The notes: generated by a model from the letters alone, not told the origin. Shown: positions 8,372-16,425, numbered from the stretch's first letter. The stretch: 38,269 bases of DNA from Rhizobiaceae bacterium (GCA_905339215.1 CAJPFN010000121.1:1-38269); one strand, 5' to 3'. A program made the numbers and translations.

Positions 8372-9256
8372 GTGACGGAATTTCGGCTCGCACCGGCTAA
8401 GATCAACCTTGCGCTGCACGTGACCGGCCGCCGCGCCGACGGTTATCACCTGCTGGAAAGCCTGGTTGCCTTCACACGCTTTGGCGACCGGCTTGCCGTC
8501 CGGCCAGCGCCGATCGACGCCTTTTCGGTCGCCGGTGCGTACGGACAGGCCATTCCCGCCGACGACGGCAATCTGGTGCTGCGCGCCAGGGACCTGCTGC
8601 GGCAGGCGGTAGGCCCTGCGGCGCGACCGGTGGCGATCACGCTCGAGAAGAACCTGCCGGTAGCTTCCGGCGTCGGAGGCGGTTCGAGCGACGCGGCAGC
8701 GACCTTGCGCGCGCTCTGCCGCGTATGGGACATCGATCCGCGTGGCGAAGCCGTGCGCGGCGTCGCAGCCGCACTCGGCGCCGACGTTCCGATGTGCCTT
8801 GCCGCGCGGCCGCTGGCAGCGAGGGGAATCGGCCACGACATCACCGCTCTGCCCTTCTTTCCGGCGCTGCCCGTGGTGCTCGTCAATCCGGGCGTCTCGG
8901 TTTCGACTCCGGCGGTCTTCTCGCGCCTCGCCGGCAGCGAGAACCCGCCGCTGCCGCTGCTGCCGCCCTTCACCGACGAAAAGGCCGCAGTCGACTGGCT
9001 GGCGACGACGCGCAACGACCTCGAGGCGCCGGCACGGGCACTGGCGCCTGAGATCGACGCAGCGCGCGCCGCACTGGACGTGGCCGGCGCAGGCCTCTCG
9101 CGGATGTCGGGCTCGGGCGCGACGTGCTTCGGCCTCTTCGCCTCAATCGAGCACGCGACCGCGGCGGCGGAACGCATCCGCGGAAACCGGCCCGGCTGGT
9201 TCGTCGCGGCGACCCACACCATGGCATCGGGAGAATTCGAGGATGAGCAGGATTGA
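8372..9256 (+). CDS. ispE: 4-diphosphocytidyl-2-C-methyl-D-erythritol kinase
   Basis: GHMP kinase of the non-mevalonate (MEP) isoprenoid pathway; it phosphorylates the 2-hydroxyl of CDP-methylerythritol. The 294-aa protein has APAKINLALHVTGRR with catalytic Lys10, the ATP-binding loop PVASGVGGGSSDAAA (from P96) and catalytic Asp138 in GADVPM; SRMSGSGATCFGLF near the C-terminus is the third GHMP motif. Translation starts at GTG 8372 with GAGG 7 nt upstream. The next gene starts inside its last codons (14-bp overlap), so the two are coupled. The isoprenoid product of this pathway also feeds the polyprenyl synthase encoded about 3 kb away. Confidence 0.96.
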   Translation: MTEFRLAPAKINLALHVTGRRADGYHLLESLVAFTRFGDRLAVRPAPIDAFSVAGAYGQAIPADDGNLVLRARDLLRQAVGPAARPVAITLEKNLPVASGVGGGSSDAAATLRALCRVWDIDPRGEAVRGVAAALGADVPMCLAARPLAARGIGHDITALPFFPALPVVLVNPGVSVSTPAVFSRLAGSENPPLPLLPPFTDEKAAVDWLATTRNDLEAPARALAPEIDAARAALDVAGAGLSRMSGSGATCFGLFASIEHATAAAERIRGNRPGWFVAATHTMASGEFEDEQD

Positions 9257-9791
9257 CGAGAAGAGACCCTTCATCCCCGTCGGCATCGCTATCCTGACGA
9301 TCTCGGACACGCGCACGCCCGCCGACGACAGGTCGGGCCAGACGCTCGCCGACCGTATCGCCGAGGCCGGACACCGGCTCGCCGCGCGCGACATCGTCCG
9401 CGACGACCGTGAGCAGATCCGCGAGCGCGTGCTGGCGTGGTCAAGGGAGCCGGGAATCGACGTGGTCATCACCACCGGCGGCACCGGCTTCACCGGCCGC
9501 GACGTCACGCCGGAGGCGCTGGAGCCAATCTTCGAAAAGCGCATGGACGGCTTCTCGGAAGTGTTTCACCGCATTTCCTACGACAAGATCGGCACCTCGA
9601 CGATCCAGTCGCGGGCAACCGGCGGCGTCGTCAATGCGACCTTCGTCTTCGTACTTCCCGGATCGCCCGGCGCCTGCAGGGACGCCTGGGACGGCATCCT
9701 CAAGCCCCAGCTCGACTACCGGCACATGCCCTGCAACTTCGTCGAGATCATGCCGCGGCTGGACGAGCACCTGCGGCGGACGGGCAAGTAG
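9243..9791 (+). CDS. moaB: Molybdenum cofactor biosynthesis protein MoaB/MogA family
   Basis: A 182-aa MoCF_biosynth-domain protein expected to adenylylate molybdopterin before molybdenum insertion. The core motif TTGGTGFTGRDVTPEA lies at residues 77-92, and IAILTISDTRTPADDRSG at the N-terminus is typical. The start at 9243 overlaps the end of ispE by 14 bp. The gene ends only 6 bp from the converging glycosyltransferase stop. Molybdopterin is needed for the CO dehydrogenase encoded 22 kb downstream, but this locus is an ordinary chromosomal moaB site and there is no sign that it is dedicated to that enzyme. Confidence 0.92.
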   Translation: MSRIDEKRPFIPVGIAILTISDTRTPADDRSGQTLADRIAEAGHRLAARDIVRDDREQIRERVLAWSREPGIDVVITTGGTGFTGRDVTPEALEPIFEKRMDGFSEVFHRISYDKIGTSTIQSRATGGVVNATFVFVLPGSPGACRDAWDGILKPQLDYRHMPCNFVEIMPRLDEHLRRTGK

Positions 9792-9797
9792 GGTGGA

Positions 9798-10307
9798 TCA
9801 GGCCTTCGCCGGCGCCGGCTGAATCTCGCCTTCCAGACGGCGGGCCGCAAGTCCGCGGGCGAGGGCCTCGGCCGACTGCGCGCCACGCGACAGCGATGTT
9901 GCCTGCCGCTTCGTGATCACCAGGCCTTCGGCGAGCGCTCGATGGGTTCTGAATATCCGGGAAAGAAACGGCCGTCGCGCCGAGCGCGAGCGCGAGAATC
10001 GCGCCGCCATGACATGGCGCGCCGCATGCTCGGCGACGCTTTCCGTCCATCCTTCCACCAGCCTGGCTCCGGGCTCCAGGATCAGCAACCACTCGCCCTT
10101 AGCCTGGCGAATGCCTGCAGCTATCCCGCCCGTCGCCAGGAAATGGCACCCGGCTTGTTCTGCGACCCGATGCGTGTGGTCGGTCGACTCGCGATCGCAG
10201 ACGATGACTTCCCTGACCATGCCTTCGACGGCGGCCGGAACGAGGGAAGCGAGGGTCCTTGTCAGGCCCTCCTCGTCGTTGCGGGTCTCGATCAGCACGC
10301 TCAGCAT
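9798..10307 (-). CDS. Short GT2-like glycosyltransferase-fold protein
   Basis: A 169-aa protein that begins like a family 2 glycosyltransferase: MLSVLIETRNDEEGLTRTL, then VREVIVCDRESTDHTHRVAE where the usual DDGSTD-type nucleotide-binding strand sits, and QAKGEWLLILEPGARL where the metal-binding DxD strand normally lies. Here that strand reads LEPGAR, so the canonical DxD is missing. The chain stops shortly after, lacking the acceptor-binding half of the fold; full GT2 domains are about 230-250 residues. I recall a protein of similar length next to moaB in rhizobia, so it may be a genuine short family rather than debris. Catalytic activity is doubtful. Confidence 0.7.
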   Translation of the reverse strand: MLSVLIETRNDEEGLTRTLASLVPAAVEGMVREVIVCDRESTDHTHRVAEQAGCHFLATGGIAAGIRQAKGEWLLILEPGARLVEGWTESVAEHAARHVMAARFSRSRSARRPFLSRIFRTHRALAEGLVITKRQATSLSRGAQSAEALARGLAARRLEGEIQPAPAKA

Positions 10308-10365
10308 GCACGCCGCTTAGACGAAACGTCGCCGCCGCGCCAGTTTCCCATGCGAATCGCAGAAT

Positions 10366-10380
10366 GTTCTTGATTCGTTC
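10366..10380 (+). promoter_or_regulatory. LexA-type SOS box GTTC-N7-GTTC
   Basis: The sequence GTTC TTGATTC GTTC at 10366-10380 matches exactly the alphaproteobacterial LexA operator GTTC-N7-GTTC. A third GTTC follows at 10383. It lies in the divergent region between the GT2-like gene and the radical SAM gene, 25 bp before the ATG at 10406. A possible promoter overlaps it (TTGATT at 10370, then TAGGAA at 10393 with 17-bp spacing), so LexA bound here would block polymerase. Binding itself is inferred. Confidence 0.6.
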
Positions 10381-10405
10381 CTGTTCTGCGGATAGGAATA
10401 GTTTC

Positions 10406-11611
10406 ATGATCACAGCAAGCCACAAAGCCGACGAGACCCCTTGGGAGCGAGCCAGGATGGAACAGATCGTGCGCGCCGACATTGCAGCCTTTGGAGCGGG
10501 ACGCGTCGAAATGGCAAACGCGATCGTCGAGCAGAGCGGGATGCGGGTTCGCCCGGAGCGCGGTCGCGGTCGGTCGGCGGGAATCAATCCGTCGGGACGG
10601 TTCGAGCCGGTCAGCCGCCACGTCTTCGACGACGGCTGGAACTCGCTTGAGGAACTACCGCCGTTCAGGACCGAGGTCCAGGTGGAGCGGCCGCGAACCA
10701 TCATCACGCGCAACGAATCGCCCGACATCTCCTTTGATCGCTCGATCAATCCCTATCGCGGCTGCGAACACGGCTGCGTCTACTGCTTCGCGCGGCCGAC
10801 GCACGCCTATATGGGGCTCTCCGCGGGACTGGACTTCGAGGCGAAGCTTTTCGCCAAGCCGGATGCGGCGAAGCTCCTCGACCGGGAACTGTCGAAGGCC
10901 GACTATCAGCCGCGTACCATCGCCATCGGCACTAATACCGATCCCTACCAGCCCGTCGAGAAAACGCACCGCATCATGCGCGAGATCCTCGAGGTGCTGG
11001 AGGCGCGCAACCATCCGGTCGGCATCGTGACAAAGTCGGCGCTGGTGATGCGCGACGCCGACATCCTGTCGCGCATGGCGGCCAGGGGTCTCGCCAAGGT
11101 GGCGTTCTCGGTGACGACGCTCGACCGGACGCTGGCGCGGACCATGGAGCCGCGGGCGGCGACGCCGTCGCGCCGCCTGGAGGCGATGCGGACCATGGCC
11201 GAGGCCGGAATCCCGGTCTCGGTGATGGTGGCGCCGATCGTGCCGGGACTGAACGACGCCGAGATCGAGCGCATCCTCGACGCCGCCTATGCGGCGGGCG
11301 CGCGCGAGGCCGGCTACATCATCCTGAGGCTGCCGCTCGAGGTCAGCCCGATCTTCAAGGACTGGCTGCTGCGCCACTACCCGGACCGCTACCGCCACGT
11401 CATGTCGCTGGTCAGGTCGATGCGCGGCGGCAAGGACTACGATTCAGAATGGGGCAAGCGGATGAAGGGCTCGGGCCCCTATGCATGGCAGATCGGCCGC
11501 CGCTTCGAGATCGCCGCACGCCGGCTGGGCTTCAACGCCGAGCGCCGCCAGCTGCGCACGGATCTCTTCGCCGCGGCGACGAAGGAGAGCGAACAGCTCG
11601 TGCTGCTCTGA
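10406..11611 (+). CDS. PA0069-family radical SAM protein (SplB-like)
   Basis: A radical SAM enzyme of the group named after Pseudomonas PA0069, often annotated as DNA repair photolyase because of resemblance to spore photoproduct lyase. From ATG 10406 it has 401 aa. The 4Fe-4S motif is CX3CX2C (C120, C124, C127) within RGCEHGCVYCFARPTHAY. GRSAGINPSGRFEP and SPDISFDRSINPYRGC upstream are family hallmarks. The start is open: ATG 10406 has AGGAA 7 nt upstream, ATG 10457 has GGGAG 9 nt upstream, and ATG 10511 is also possible. If the promoter overlapping the LexA box is real, the message would start close to 10406 and favour 10457. The actual reaction is not established; the SOS-type box supports a DNA damage role by inference. 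Confidence 0.9.
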   Translation: MITASHKADETPWERARMEQIVRADIAAFGAGRVEMANAIVEQSGMRVRPERGRGRSAGINPSGRFEPVSRHVFDDGWNSLEELPPFRTEVQVERPRTIITRNESPDISFDRSINPYRGCEHGCVYCFARPTHAYMGLSAGLDFEAKLFAKPDAAKLLDRELSKADYQPRTIAIGTNTDPYQPVEKTHRIMREILEVLEARNHPVGIVTKSALVMRDADILSRMAARGLAKVAFSVTTLDRTLARTMEPRAATPSRRLEAMRTMAEAGIPVSVMVAPIVPGLNDAEIERILDAAYAAGAREAGYIILRLPLEVSPIFKDWLLRHYPDRYRHVMSLVRSMRGGKDYDSEWGKRMKGSGPYAWQIGRRFEIAARRLGFNAERRQLRTDLFAAATKESEQLVLL

Positions 11612-11672
11612 CCCTGCCGGCGGATTTCGCATCGGCATCATCGTTTCCGTCGGGCCATCCCCGCCAGACGGC

Positions 11673-11709
11673 GCCTTTCCCGCTCCGCCGCCCCGTTGGC
11701 GGGAAAGGC
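11673..11709. terminator. Stem-loop in convergent gap (11-bp perfect stem)
   Basis: GCCTTTCCCGC at 11673-11683 and its exact reverse complement at 11699-11709 enclose a 15-nt loop. It lies 61 bp after the radical SAM stop, in the gap where that gene and rnhB converge. No T-run follows on either strand, so it is an imperfect intrinsic terminator or a transcript 3'-end stabiliser. Confidence 0.45.
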
Positions 11710-11713
11710 TCAC

Positions 11714-11771
11714 GGAGGACCCTGGACCGTCGCGGATTCCGCCGCCAACGATCCGCCGGTCCGGGTCCTCC
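11714..11771. terminator. Second stem-loop in convergent gap (14-bp stem, one bulge)
   Basis: GGAGGACCCTGGACC (11714-11728) pairs with GGTCCGGGTCCTCC (11758-11771) with one bulged T. It is the second of three inverted repeats packed in about 130 bp between the converging radical SAM and rnhB genes. No T-run is present. Confidence 0.4.
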
Positions 11772-11780
11772 ACATTCTTT

Positions 11781-11805
11781 CCGTGCCGCGCCAGGCGCGG
11801 TACGG
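11781..11805. repeat. Near-perfect 25-bp palindrome at the rnhB 3' end
   Basis: CCGTGCCGCGCC (11781-11792), a central A, then GGCGCGGTACGG (11794-11805). Eleven of twelve positions pair as Watson-Crick and the other is G-T. It ends 6 bp from the rnhB stop codon. It probably folds into a hairpin at the end of the rnhB transcript. Confidence 0.5.
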
Positions 11806-11811
11806 CGTCCC

Positions 11812-12477
11812 TCAGTCGACCTCGTCGAGGGCGACGTCTACCAAGGCTTCGAGACCGAGCGAGAGCTGAGCCACGGGGCGGAACGACTGCCGGTGGTGCC
11901 GCGTCGGGCCGAAGCGGGCGAGCGCGTCGAGATGGTCGGCCGTCCCGTAGCCGGCGTTCTTCTCCCAGCGGTAGTTCGGATGGCGGCGTCCGAGCATGCG
12001 CATCAGCCGGTCGCGGCAGGTCTTGGCCACGATCGAACTTGCGGCGATCTGCGGCACCGTCGAATCGCCCCTGACCACCGCCTCGCAGCGTGAGGCAAGG
12101 CCCGGTGGCACGTCGAGCCCGTCGACATAGGCGGGCAGATCGTCGGCGGCGAGTTCGAGCGAGAGGCCCGCTATCGCCCGGCGCATGGCGTCGAGCGTCG
12201 CGGTACGGATGCCAGTGCGGTCGATGGTGAACGAGGAGGCCGCGGCGACGCGCACGCGCGCCGTCTCGACAATGCGCCGGGCGAGGTGCTCGCGCCGCGC
12301 CGCTGTTATCTTCTTGCTGTCGTCAAGTTCGCAGAAGAGGTCCTTCGGCAGTGCGCGCGGATCGAACCAGACGGCCGCGACGACCACCGGGCCGCAAAGC
12401 GCCCCGCGCCCGACCTCGTCGCAACCGATCGCGGTCGGGTATTTTGCGGCGCGGCGCGGATTGAAGGGGCCGGTCAT
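11812..12477 (-). CDS. rnhB: Ribonuclease HII
   Basis: Cleaves the RNA strand of RNA-DNA hybrids and single ribonucleotides in DNA. From the ATG at 12477 it has 221 aa. The catalytic acids are visible: D20 and E21 in IGCDEVGRG, D119 in AYVDGLD, and the downstream QIAASSIVAKTCRDRLM helix that carries the fourth acid. FGPTRHHRQSF near the C-terminus is also typical. GGAAGAG lies about 8 nt upstream of 12477. The in-frame ATG at 12591 would add 38 Arg/Pro-rich residues and is not supported. It converges with the radical SAM gene across a hairpin-rich gap of 200 bp. Confidence 0.95.
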   Translation of the reverse strand: MTGPFNPRRAAKYPTAIGCDEVGRGALCGPVVVAAVWFDPRALPKDLFCELDDSKKITAARREHLARRIVETARVRVAAASSFTIDRTGIRTATLDAMRRAIAGLSLELAADDLPAYVDGLDVPPGLASRCEAVVRGDSTVPQIAASSIVAKTCRDRLMRMLGRRHPNYRWEKNAGYGTADHLDALARFGPTRHHRQSFRPVAQLSLGLEALVDVALDEVD

Positions 12478-12599
12478 GCGTTCGTCTCTTCCGGGGACGC
12501 GACGGAAGCCTTCTCGATTCGGCCGCCGAAAAGGACAGTGGCGCGGCCCGCTCGCCGGCGCAAGCCGGCGAAGGAGCCATGCGCAGGGCAAGCTAAGCG

Positions 12600-14045
12600 T
12601 CAGGCGGCGTCGTTTGCCCAGCCGGAGATCGCCTTGACCTCGAGGAACTCCTCCAGGCCCCAGTGGCCGCCCTCGCGGGCGCGGCCGGACGCCTTGACCC
12701 CGCCGAAGGGCGATCCTGCCGCGCGCGACTGGCCGTTCATCTCGACCATGCCGGAACGCAGCCGGCGGGCGAGGCGGTTGCGCCGCGCGCCGTCCTGGCT
12801 CTGCACATAGTTGGTGAGACCGTAGGGCGTGTCGTTGGCGATCTCGACGGCTTCCTCCTCGCTGTCGAACGGCAGGATCGACAGGACCGGGCCGAAGATG
12901 TCCTCGCGCGCGATCGTCATCTGGTTGTTGACGTCGGCGAAGACGGTCGGGCGGACGAAGTAGCCGCGGTTGAGATCGGCCGGGCGGCCGAGTCCGCCGG
13001 CGACGAGGCGGGCGCCTTCGTCGATGCCCTTCTGGATCAGCGCCTGGATCTTCTCGAACTGGCCCGCCGAGACGACCGGACCGATATGGCGGCCGGTTTC
13101 GTGCGCGGAGGCGACCTTCGTCGATTCCGCCACTTCGCGGGCGATCTCGACGGCGCGGTCGTAGACCGGGCGCTCGACCAGCATACGGGTCGGCGCGTTG
13201 CAGCTCTGGCCCGAATTGTTGAAACAGTGCTGCACACCGCGCTTCACCGCATTCTCGTCGGCGTCGGCGAAGATGAGGTTGGCGCCCTTGCCGCCGAGTT
13301 CCAGGCAGACGCGCTTCAGCGAATCAGCGGCCGCCTTGGAGATGGCGATGCCGGCGCGCGTCGACCCGGTGAAGGAGATCATCTCAACATCAGGATGAGT
13401 GGACAACTGGCTGCCAACGCCAACGCCGTCGCCATTGACCATGTTGAAGACGCCGGCGGGTACACCGGCCTCGTCGACAATTTCGGCGAAGACGATCGAC
13501 GACAGCGGCGCGATTTCGGATGGCTTCAGCACCATGGTGCAGCCGGCGAGCATGGCCGGGATCGCCTTCAGCGTCACCTGGTTCATCGGCCAGTTCCATG
13601 GCGTGATCAGGCCGACGACGCCGATCGGCTCCATCGCGATGCGGTCGTTCGGCGCATGCGCCCCGAGGGGGCGAATGAACTCGAACGTCTTGAAGGCGGT
13701 GATGAAGTTGGAGATGTGCCACGTGCCGGAAGTGGCCTGGCTCTGGCGGGCGAGGTCGATCGGCGCACCCATCTCCAGGCTGATGGCACGCGCCATGTCC
13801 TCGGCGCGGCGTTTGTATATCTCGAGGATCGTCTCGACGTAGCGCAGGCGATCGGCCGGCGCCGTCATCGACCAGGTGGAGAAAGCGCGCTTCGCCGCGG
13901 CAACCGCTGCGTCGGTGTCGGCCCGGCCACCCAACGAAATGACCGCGCAGACCTCTTCCGTCGACGGATCGATCACGTCGAAGTCTCGAGCCGTAGCCGG
14001 CGCGACCCATTTGCCGTCGATGTAGAATTCACGCTTCACGATCAT
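12600..14045 (-). CDS. NAD(P)-dependent aldehyde dehydrogenase
   Basis: An ALDH-superfamily oxidoreductase of 481 aa from the ATG at 14045, which has GGAG 6 nt upstream; the ATG at 14051 is directly against that GGAG. Catalytic Cys282 is in NNSGQSCNAPTRM, the general base Glu249 in CLELGGKGANL, the cofactor loop FTGSTRAG at 225-232 and the oxyanion Asn in TPWNWP. EDIFGPVLSILPF and SPFGGVKASG complete the family pattern. Overall it resembles broad-range bacterial aldehyde dehydrogenases of about 475-480 residues; I cannot assign a substrate. It stands alone between rnhB and the atp operon terminator. Confidence 0.93.
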   Translation of the reverse strand: MIVKREFYIDGKWVAPATARDFDVIDPSTEEVCAVISLGGRADTDAAVAAAKRAFSTWSMTAPADRLRYVETILEIYKRRAEDMARAISLEMGAPIDLARQSQATSGTWHISNFITAFKTFEFIRPLGAHAPNDRIAMEPIGVVGLITPWNWPMNQVTLKAIPAMLAGCTMVLKPSEIAPLSSIVFAEIVDEAGVPAGVFNMVNGDGVGVGSQLSTHPDVEMISFTGSTRAGIAISKAAADSLKRVCLELGGKGANLIFADADENAVKRGVQHCFNNSGQSCNAPTRMLVERPVYDRAVEIAREVAESTKVASAHETGRHIGPVVSAGQFEKIQALIQKGIDEGARLVAGGLGRPADLNRGYFVRPTVFADVNNQMTIAREDIFGPVLSILPFDSEEEAVEIANDTPYGLTNYVQSQDGARRNRLARRLRSGMVEMNGQSRAAGSPFGGVKASGRAREGGHWGLEEFLEVKAISGWANDAA

Positions 14046-14192
14046 TTCCATCTCCGTCTTTTCCGCAACTGGACTTCTGGAATCCGTCCGCCCGCCCGTT
14101 ATCAGGCCGCCGCGTTGCGCGGCAGTGCCGCACTCGCCGTAAGATTGCGCCAGGGACGGCGGCAGTGTCACCTGCGGCGCCCCCCGGCCAAG

Positions 14193-14219
14193 AAAAAACC
14201 GCCGGCGAGCGGCGGTTTT
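14193..14219 (-). terminator. Rho-independent terminator of the F0 atp operon
   Basis: Read on the minus strand: AAAACCGCCG, a 5-nt loop (14205-14209), CGGCGGTTTT, then more T, giving six T in total. The stem is six G-C pairs extended by four A-T pairs. It lies 27 bp after the atpF stop at 14246. The A/T symmetry means it could also act on the plus strand, and it separates the atp operon from the aldehyde dehydrogenase gene. Confidence 0.85.
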
Positions 14220-14245
14220 CCTGTCGTCCCATAGGGGATACCTGC

Positions 14246-14725
14246 CTAGTTGAGGCGCGCCTTCAGCTCGGCAACCGATGCCTTGAACAGGTCGGAGTCC
14301 GCCTTGCCGTCCACCTTGGCAGCGAGGACCGAGCGGGCCGCCTCGACGGCAACGTCCACGGCGCGGGCGCGCACCTCGTTCACCGCGTCGCGTTCGGCCT
14401 GGCCGATCTTCTGTTCGGCGAGTGCCGTCCGGCGGGCGACGTATTCATCGGTCTTCTTCTTCGCGTCTTCGACCAGCTGGCCGGCCTCACGCTTGGCCGC
14501 GGCGACGATGTCGCCTGCTTCCTTCTCGGCTTCCTTGCGCTTGCGCTGGTATTCGGCGAGGAGCTGCTGGGCTTCCTCACGCAGGCGCCTCGCCTCGTCG
14601 AGCTCATTGCGGATACGAACCGCACGCTCGTCGAGCGACTTGGAGATGGTCGCCGGAACCTTTAGGTAAAAGATGATGGCGACGAAGATGACGAGGGCGA
14701 CGAAGGCCCAGAATGTCGCGTCCAT
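14246..14725 (-). CDS. atpF: ATP synthase F0 subunit b
   Basis: Peripheral stalk subunit b (159 aa). One N-terminal transmembrane helix (residues about 4-21, FWAFVALVIFVAIIFYL) is followed by a long charged coiled coil with many Glu/Lys/Arg/Ala, including LDEARRLREEAQQLLAEYQ. This is the second of two b-type subunits in the operon, as in other alphaproteobacteria. The Shine-Dalgarno sequence GGGGAG overlaps the stop of the b' gene (6 bp between the genes), so translation is coupled. It is the last gene of the operon, and a strong terminator follows. Confidence 0.95.
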   Translation of the reverse strand: MDATFWAFVALVIFVAIIFYLKVPATISKSLDERAVRIRNELDEARRLREEAQQLLAEYQRKRKEAEKEAGDIVAAAKREAGQLVEDAKKKTDEYVARRTALAEQKIGQAERDAVNEVRARAVDVAVEAARSVLAAKVDGKADSDLFKASVAELKARLN

Positions 14726-14731
14726 TGTCGG

Positions 14732-15316
14732 TTACTCCCCGGCTGCCTTGACCGCCGCGGCGATCGACGCCTTGTCGGGCTTGCCGCCGACGAGTTGCTG
14801 AACGATCGCGGTGGCCGTGTCCTCGGCGATCGCACCGACCTCGCGCATCGCGGCCGCCTTGATCGAGGCGATGCGCTCCTCGGCTTCGCCAAGCTTGCTC
14901 TCGAGGCCGGCCTCGACCGCCTTGCGGGCGGCGTCGGCGTCGGCCTTGGCCGAGTCACGAGCCTGCTGGCCAATCGCGTTGGCCTTCGAGCGGGCTTCCG
15001 CCAGCTCCTGTTCATAGGCCGCAATCGCGGCGTCGGCCTCGCTCTTCAGGAGCGCCGCCTGGTCGAGGTCCTGGGCGATACGGTCGCGGCGAACCTCGAG
15101 GATGTTGCCGATGCGTGGCAGCACCACGTTCTTGAGGAACAGGTAGAACAGGCCGAACGTGATCGCCAGCCAGAGCAACTGCGACGCGAAGGTCGTGCCG
15201 TCGAATGGCGGGAACACGCCCTTGGCGTGTCCGGCGTCATGCTCGACGCCGACCTCGGTATGGACCTCGCCTTCGGCCGGAGCCGCTTCCTCGGCATAGC
15301 CGGGTGTCACATACAT
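14732..15316 (-). CDS. atpF2: ATP synthase F0 subunit b' (second b-type subunit)
   Basis: The b' partner of the b subunit (also called atpG or atpX in rhizobia). It has 194 aa from the ATG at 15316, where AGGGG is 6 nt upstream; the ATG at 15322 abuts that AGGGG. After an acidic, His-containing N-terminal segment, a membrane helix runs from about 45 to 65 ([20 protein letters not shown]), then [20 protein letters not shown] opens the stalk coiled coil. The N-terminal extension before the helix is typical of b' and absent from b. It lies between atpE and atpF, with a strong hairpin just upstream (15338-15363). Confidence 0.94.
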   Translation of the reverse strand: MYVTPGYAEEAAPAEGEVHTEVGVEHDAGHAKGVFPPFDGTTFASQLLWLAITFGLFYLFLKNVVLPRIGNILEVRRDRIAQDLDQAALLKSEADAAIAAYEQELAEARSKANAIGQQARDSAKADADAARKAVEAGLESKLGEAEERIASIKAAAMREVGAIAEDTATAIVQQLVGGKPDKASIAAAVKAAGE

Positions 15317-15337
15317 CGTCATCCCCTGTTCGCTCGC

Positions 15338-15363
15338 ACCGGCCGCGATCGCGCGCGGCCGGT
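15338..15363 (-). promoter_or_regulatory. Intercistronic stem-loop between atpE and atpF'
   Basis: ACCGGCCGCG (15338-15347) and CGCGGCCGGT (15354-15363) form a perfect 10-bp G-C-rich stem with a 6-nt loop, in the 69-bp gap between the c and b' genes. There is no T-run on the minus strand. It could protect the atpE transcript from 3' exonuclease or weaken read-through; subunit c is needed in about ten copies per complex. Confidence 0.5.
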
Positions 15364-15385
15364 CATGTCGATCCGTGCGCGGTTC

Positions 15386-15610
15386 TTACGTGAACAGCAG
15401 CAGGAGCGCGACGAGGAGGGAGAAGATGCCCAGAGCTTCCGTCACGGCGAAGCCGAAGATCAGGCGGCCGAACTGGCCGTCGGCGGCGGACGGGTTGCGG
15501 AGCGCGCCCGAGAGATAGTTGCCGAAGATGGTGCCGAGGCCGATACCGGCGCCGCCCATGCCGAGGCAGGCGATGCCCGCTCCGATTGCCTTTGCTGCTT
15601 CTACTTCCAT
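15386..15610 (-). CDS. atpE: ATP synthase F0 subunit c
   Basis: The proteolipid of the rotor ring (74 aa), two membrane helices in a hairpin. The first helix carries the glycine-rich stretch [10 protein letters not shown], the polar loop is RNPSAADGQ, and the second helix has the proton-binding Glu58 in [10 protein letters not shown]. No sodium-binding pattern (Gln/Ser set) is evident, so proton coupling is expected. AGGAG is 7 nt upstream of the ATG at 15610. Hairpins lie on both sides (15652-15667 and 15338-15363), which would delimit a stable atpE message segment. Confidence 0.97.
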   Translation of the reverse strand: MEVEAAKAIGAGIACLGMGGAGIGLGTIFGNYLSGALRNPSAADGQFGRLIFGFAVTEALGIFSLLVALLLLFT

Positions 15611-15651
15611 TGTCCAACTCCTTGTGGATCGAGATCAGGTTTGGTTCCGGT

Positions 15652-15667
15652 CGGCGGGTTCCCGCCG
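15652..15667 (-). promoter_or_regulatory. Short stem-loop between atpB and atpE
   Basis: CGGCGGG, TT, CCCGCCG: a perfect 7-bp stem with a 2-nt loop, 8 bp after the atpB stop on the minus strand. It has no T-run. It probably marks the boundary between the atpB and atpE message segments. Confidence 0.35.
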
Positions 15668-15675
15668 GCGAAGGG

Positions 15676-16425
15676 TCAGTGGCCGGGATGCAGGGCGTCG
15701 TTGAGGTACATGCAGGTCAGCACCGCAAAGACATAGGCTTGCAGGAAGGCCACCAGGAATTCGAGAGCGGTGATGGCCACCGTCATGATGAGGGGCAGGA
15801 TCGAGCCGGCGACGCCGACCGCGCCGAGCGCGCTGAGCGAGGTGACGAAGCCGGCGAAGACCTTCAGCGTGATGTGGCCGGCCAGCATGTTGGCGAACAG
15901 ACGGACGGAAAGGCTGATCGGGCGCGAGAGGAAAGAGATGACCTCGATCAGCACCACCAGCGGCACCAGTATTCCCGGGACGCCGTGAGGAACGAAAAGT
16001 TTCAGGAAGCCGAAGCCGTGCTTCATGAAGCCGTAGACGACCACCGTGCCGATCACCAGCAGCGCCAGCGCGAAGGTGACGATGATATGGCTGGTGACTG
16101 TGAAGAAGTAGGGGAACAGGCCGAGCAGGTTGGCGACCAGCACGAACATGAACAGCGAGAAGACGAAGGGGAAGAACTTCATGCCGTGGGAGCCGGCGGC
16201 GTCGCGCAGCATGGAAGCCACGAATTCGTAGGACATCTCCGAAACCGACTGCAGCCGGCCGGGAATCAGGCCGCGGGTCGAGGTCGTCAGGAATAGGAAG
16301 GCGCCGGCAGCGGCGACGGTCGCCACCATGAAAGCGGAGGAATTGGTGAAGGAAAGGTCGAGCCCGCCGATCTCGATGGGAATCCACTTGGAGATCTGGA
16401 ACTGATGGATCGGATCGTTGGCCAA
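15676..16425 (-). CDS. atpB: ATP synthase F0 subunit a
   Basis: The stator channel subunit (249 aa) that passes protons to the c ring. The essential Arg175 is in [14 protein letters not shown]; the C-terminal helices end [18 protein letters not shown], typical of subunit a. Translation starts with a rare TTG at 16425: AGGGG lies 6 nt upstream and a TAG stop in frame immediately precedes it, so no longer form is possible, and the next Met is residue 33. The N-terminal [14 protein letters not shown] agrees with rhizobial AtpB. The atpI stop is 38 bp upstream. Confidence 0.96.
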   Translation of the reverse strand: MANDPIHQFQISKWIPIEIGGLDLSFTNSSAFMVATVAAAGAFLFLTTSTRGLIPGRLQSVSEMSYEFVASMLRDAAGSHGMKFFPFVFSLFMFVLVANLLGLFPYFFTVTSHIIVTFALALLVIGTVVVYGFMKHGFGFLKLFVPHGVPGILVPLVVLIEVISFLSRPISLSVRLFANMLAGHITLKVFAGFVTSLSALGAVGVAGSILPLIMTVAITALEFLVAFLQAYVFAVLTCMYLNDALHPGH

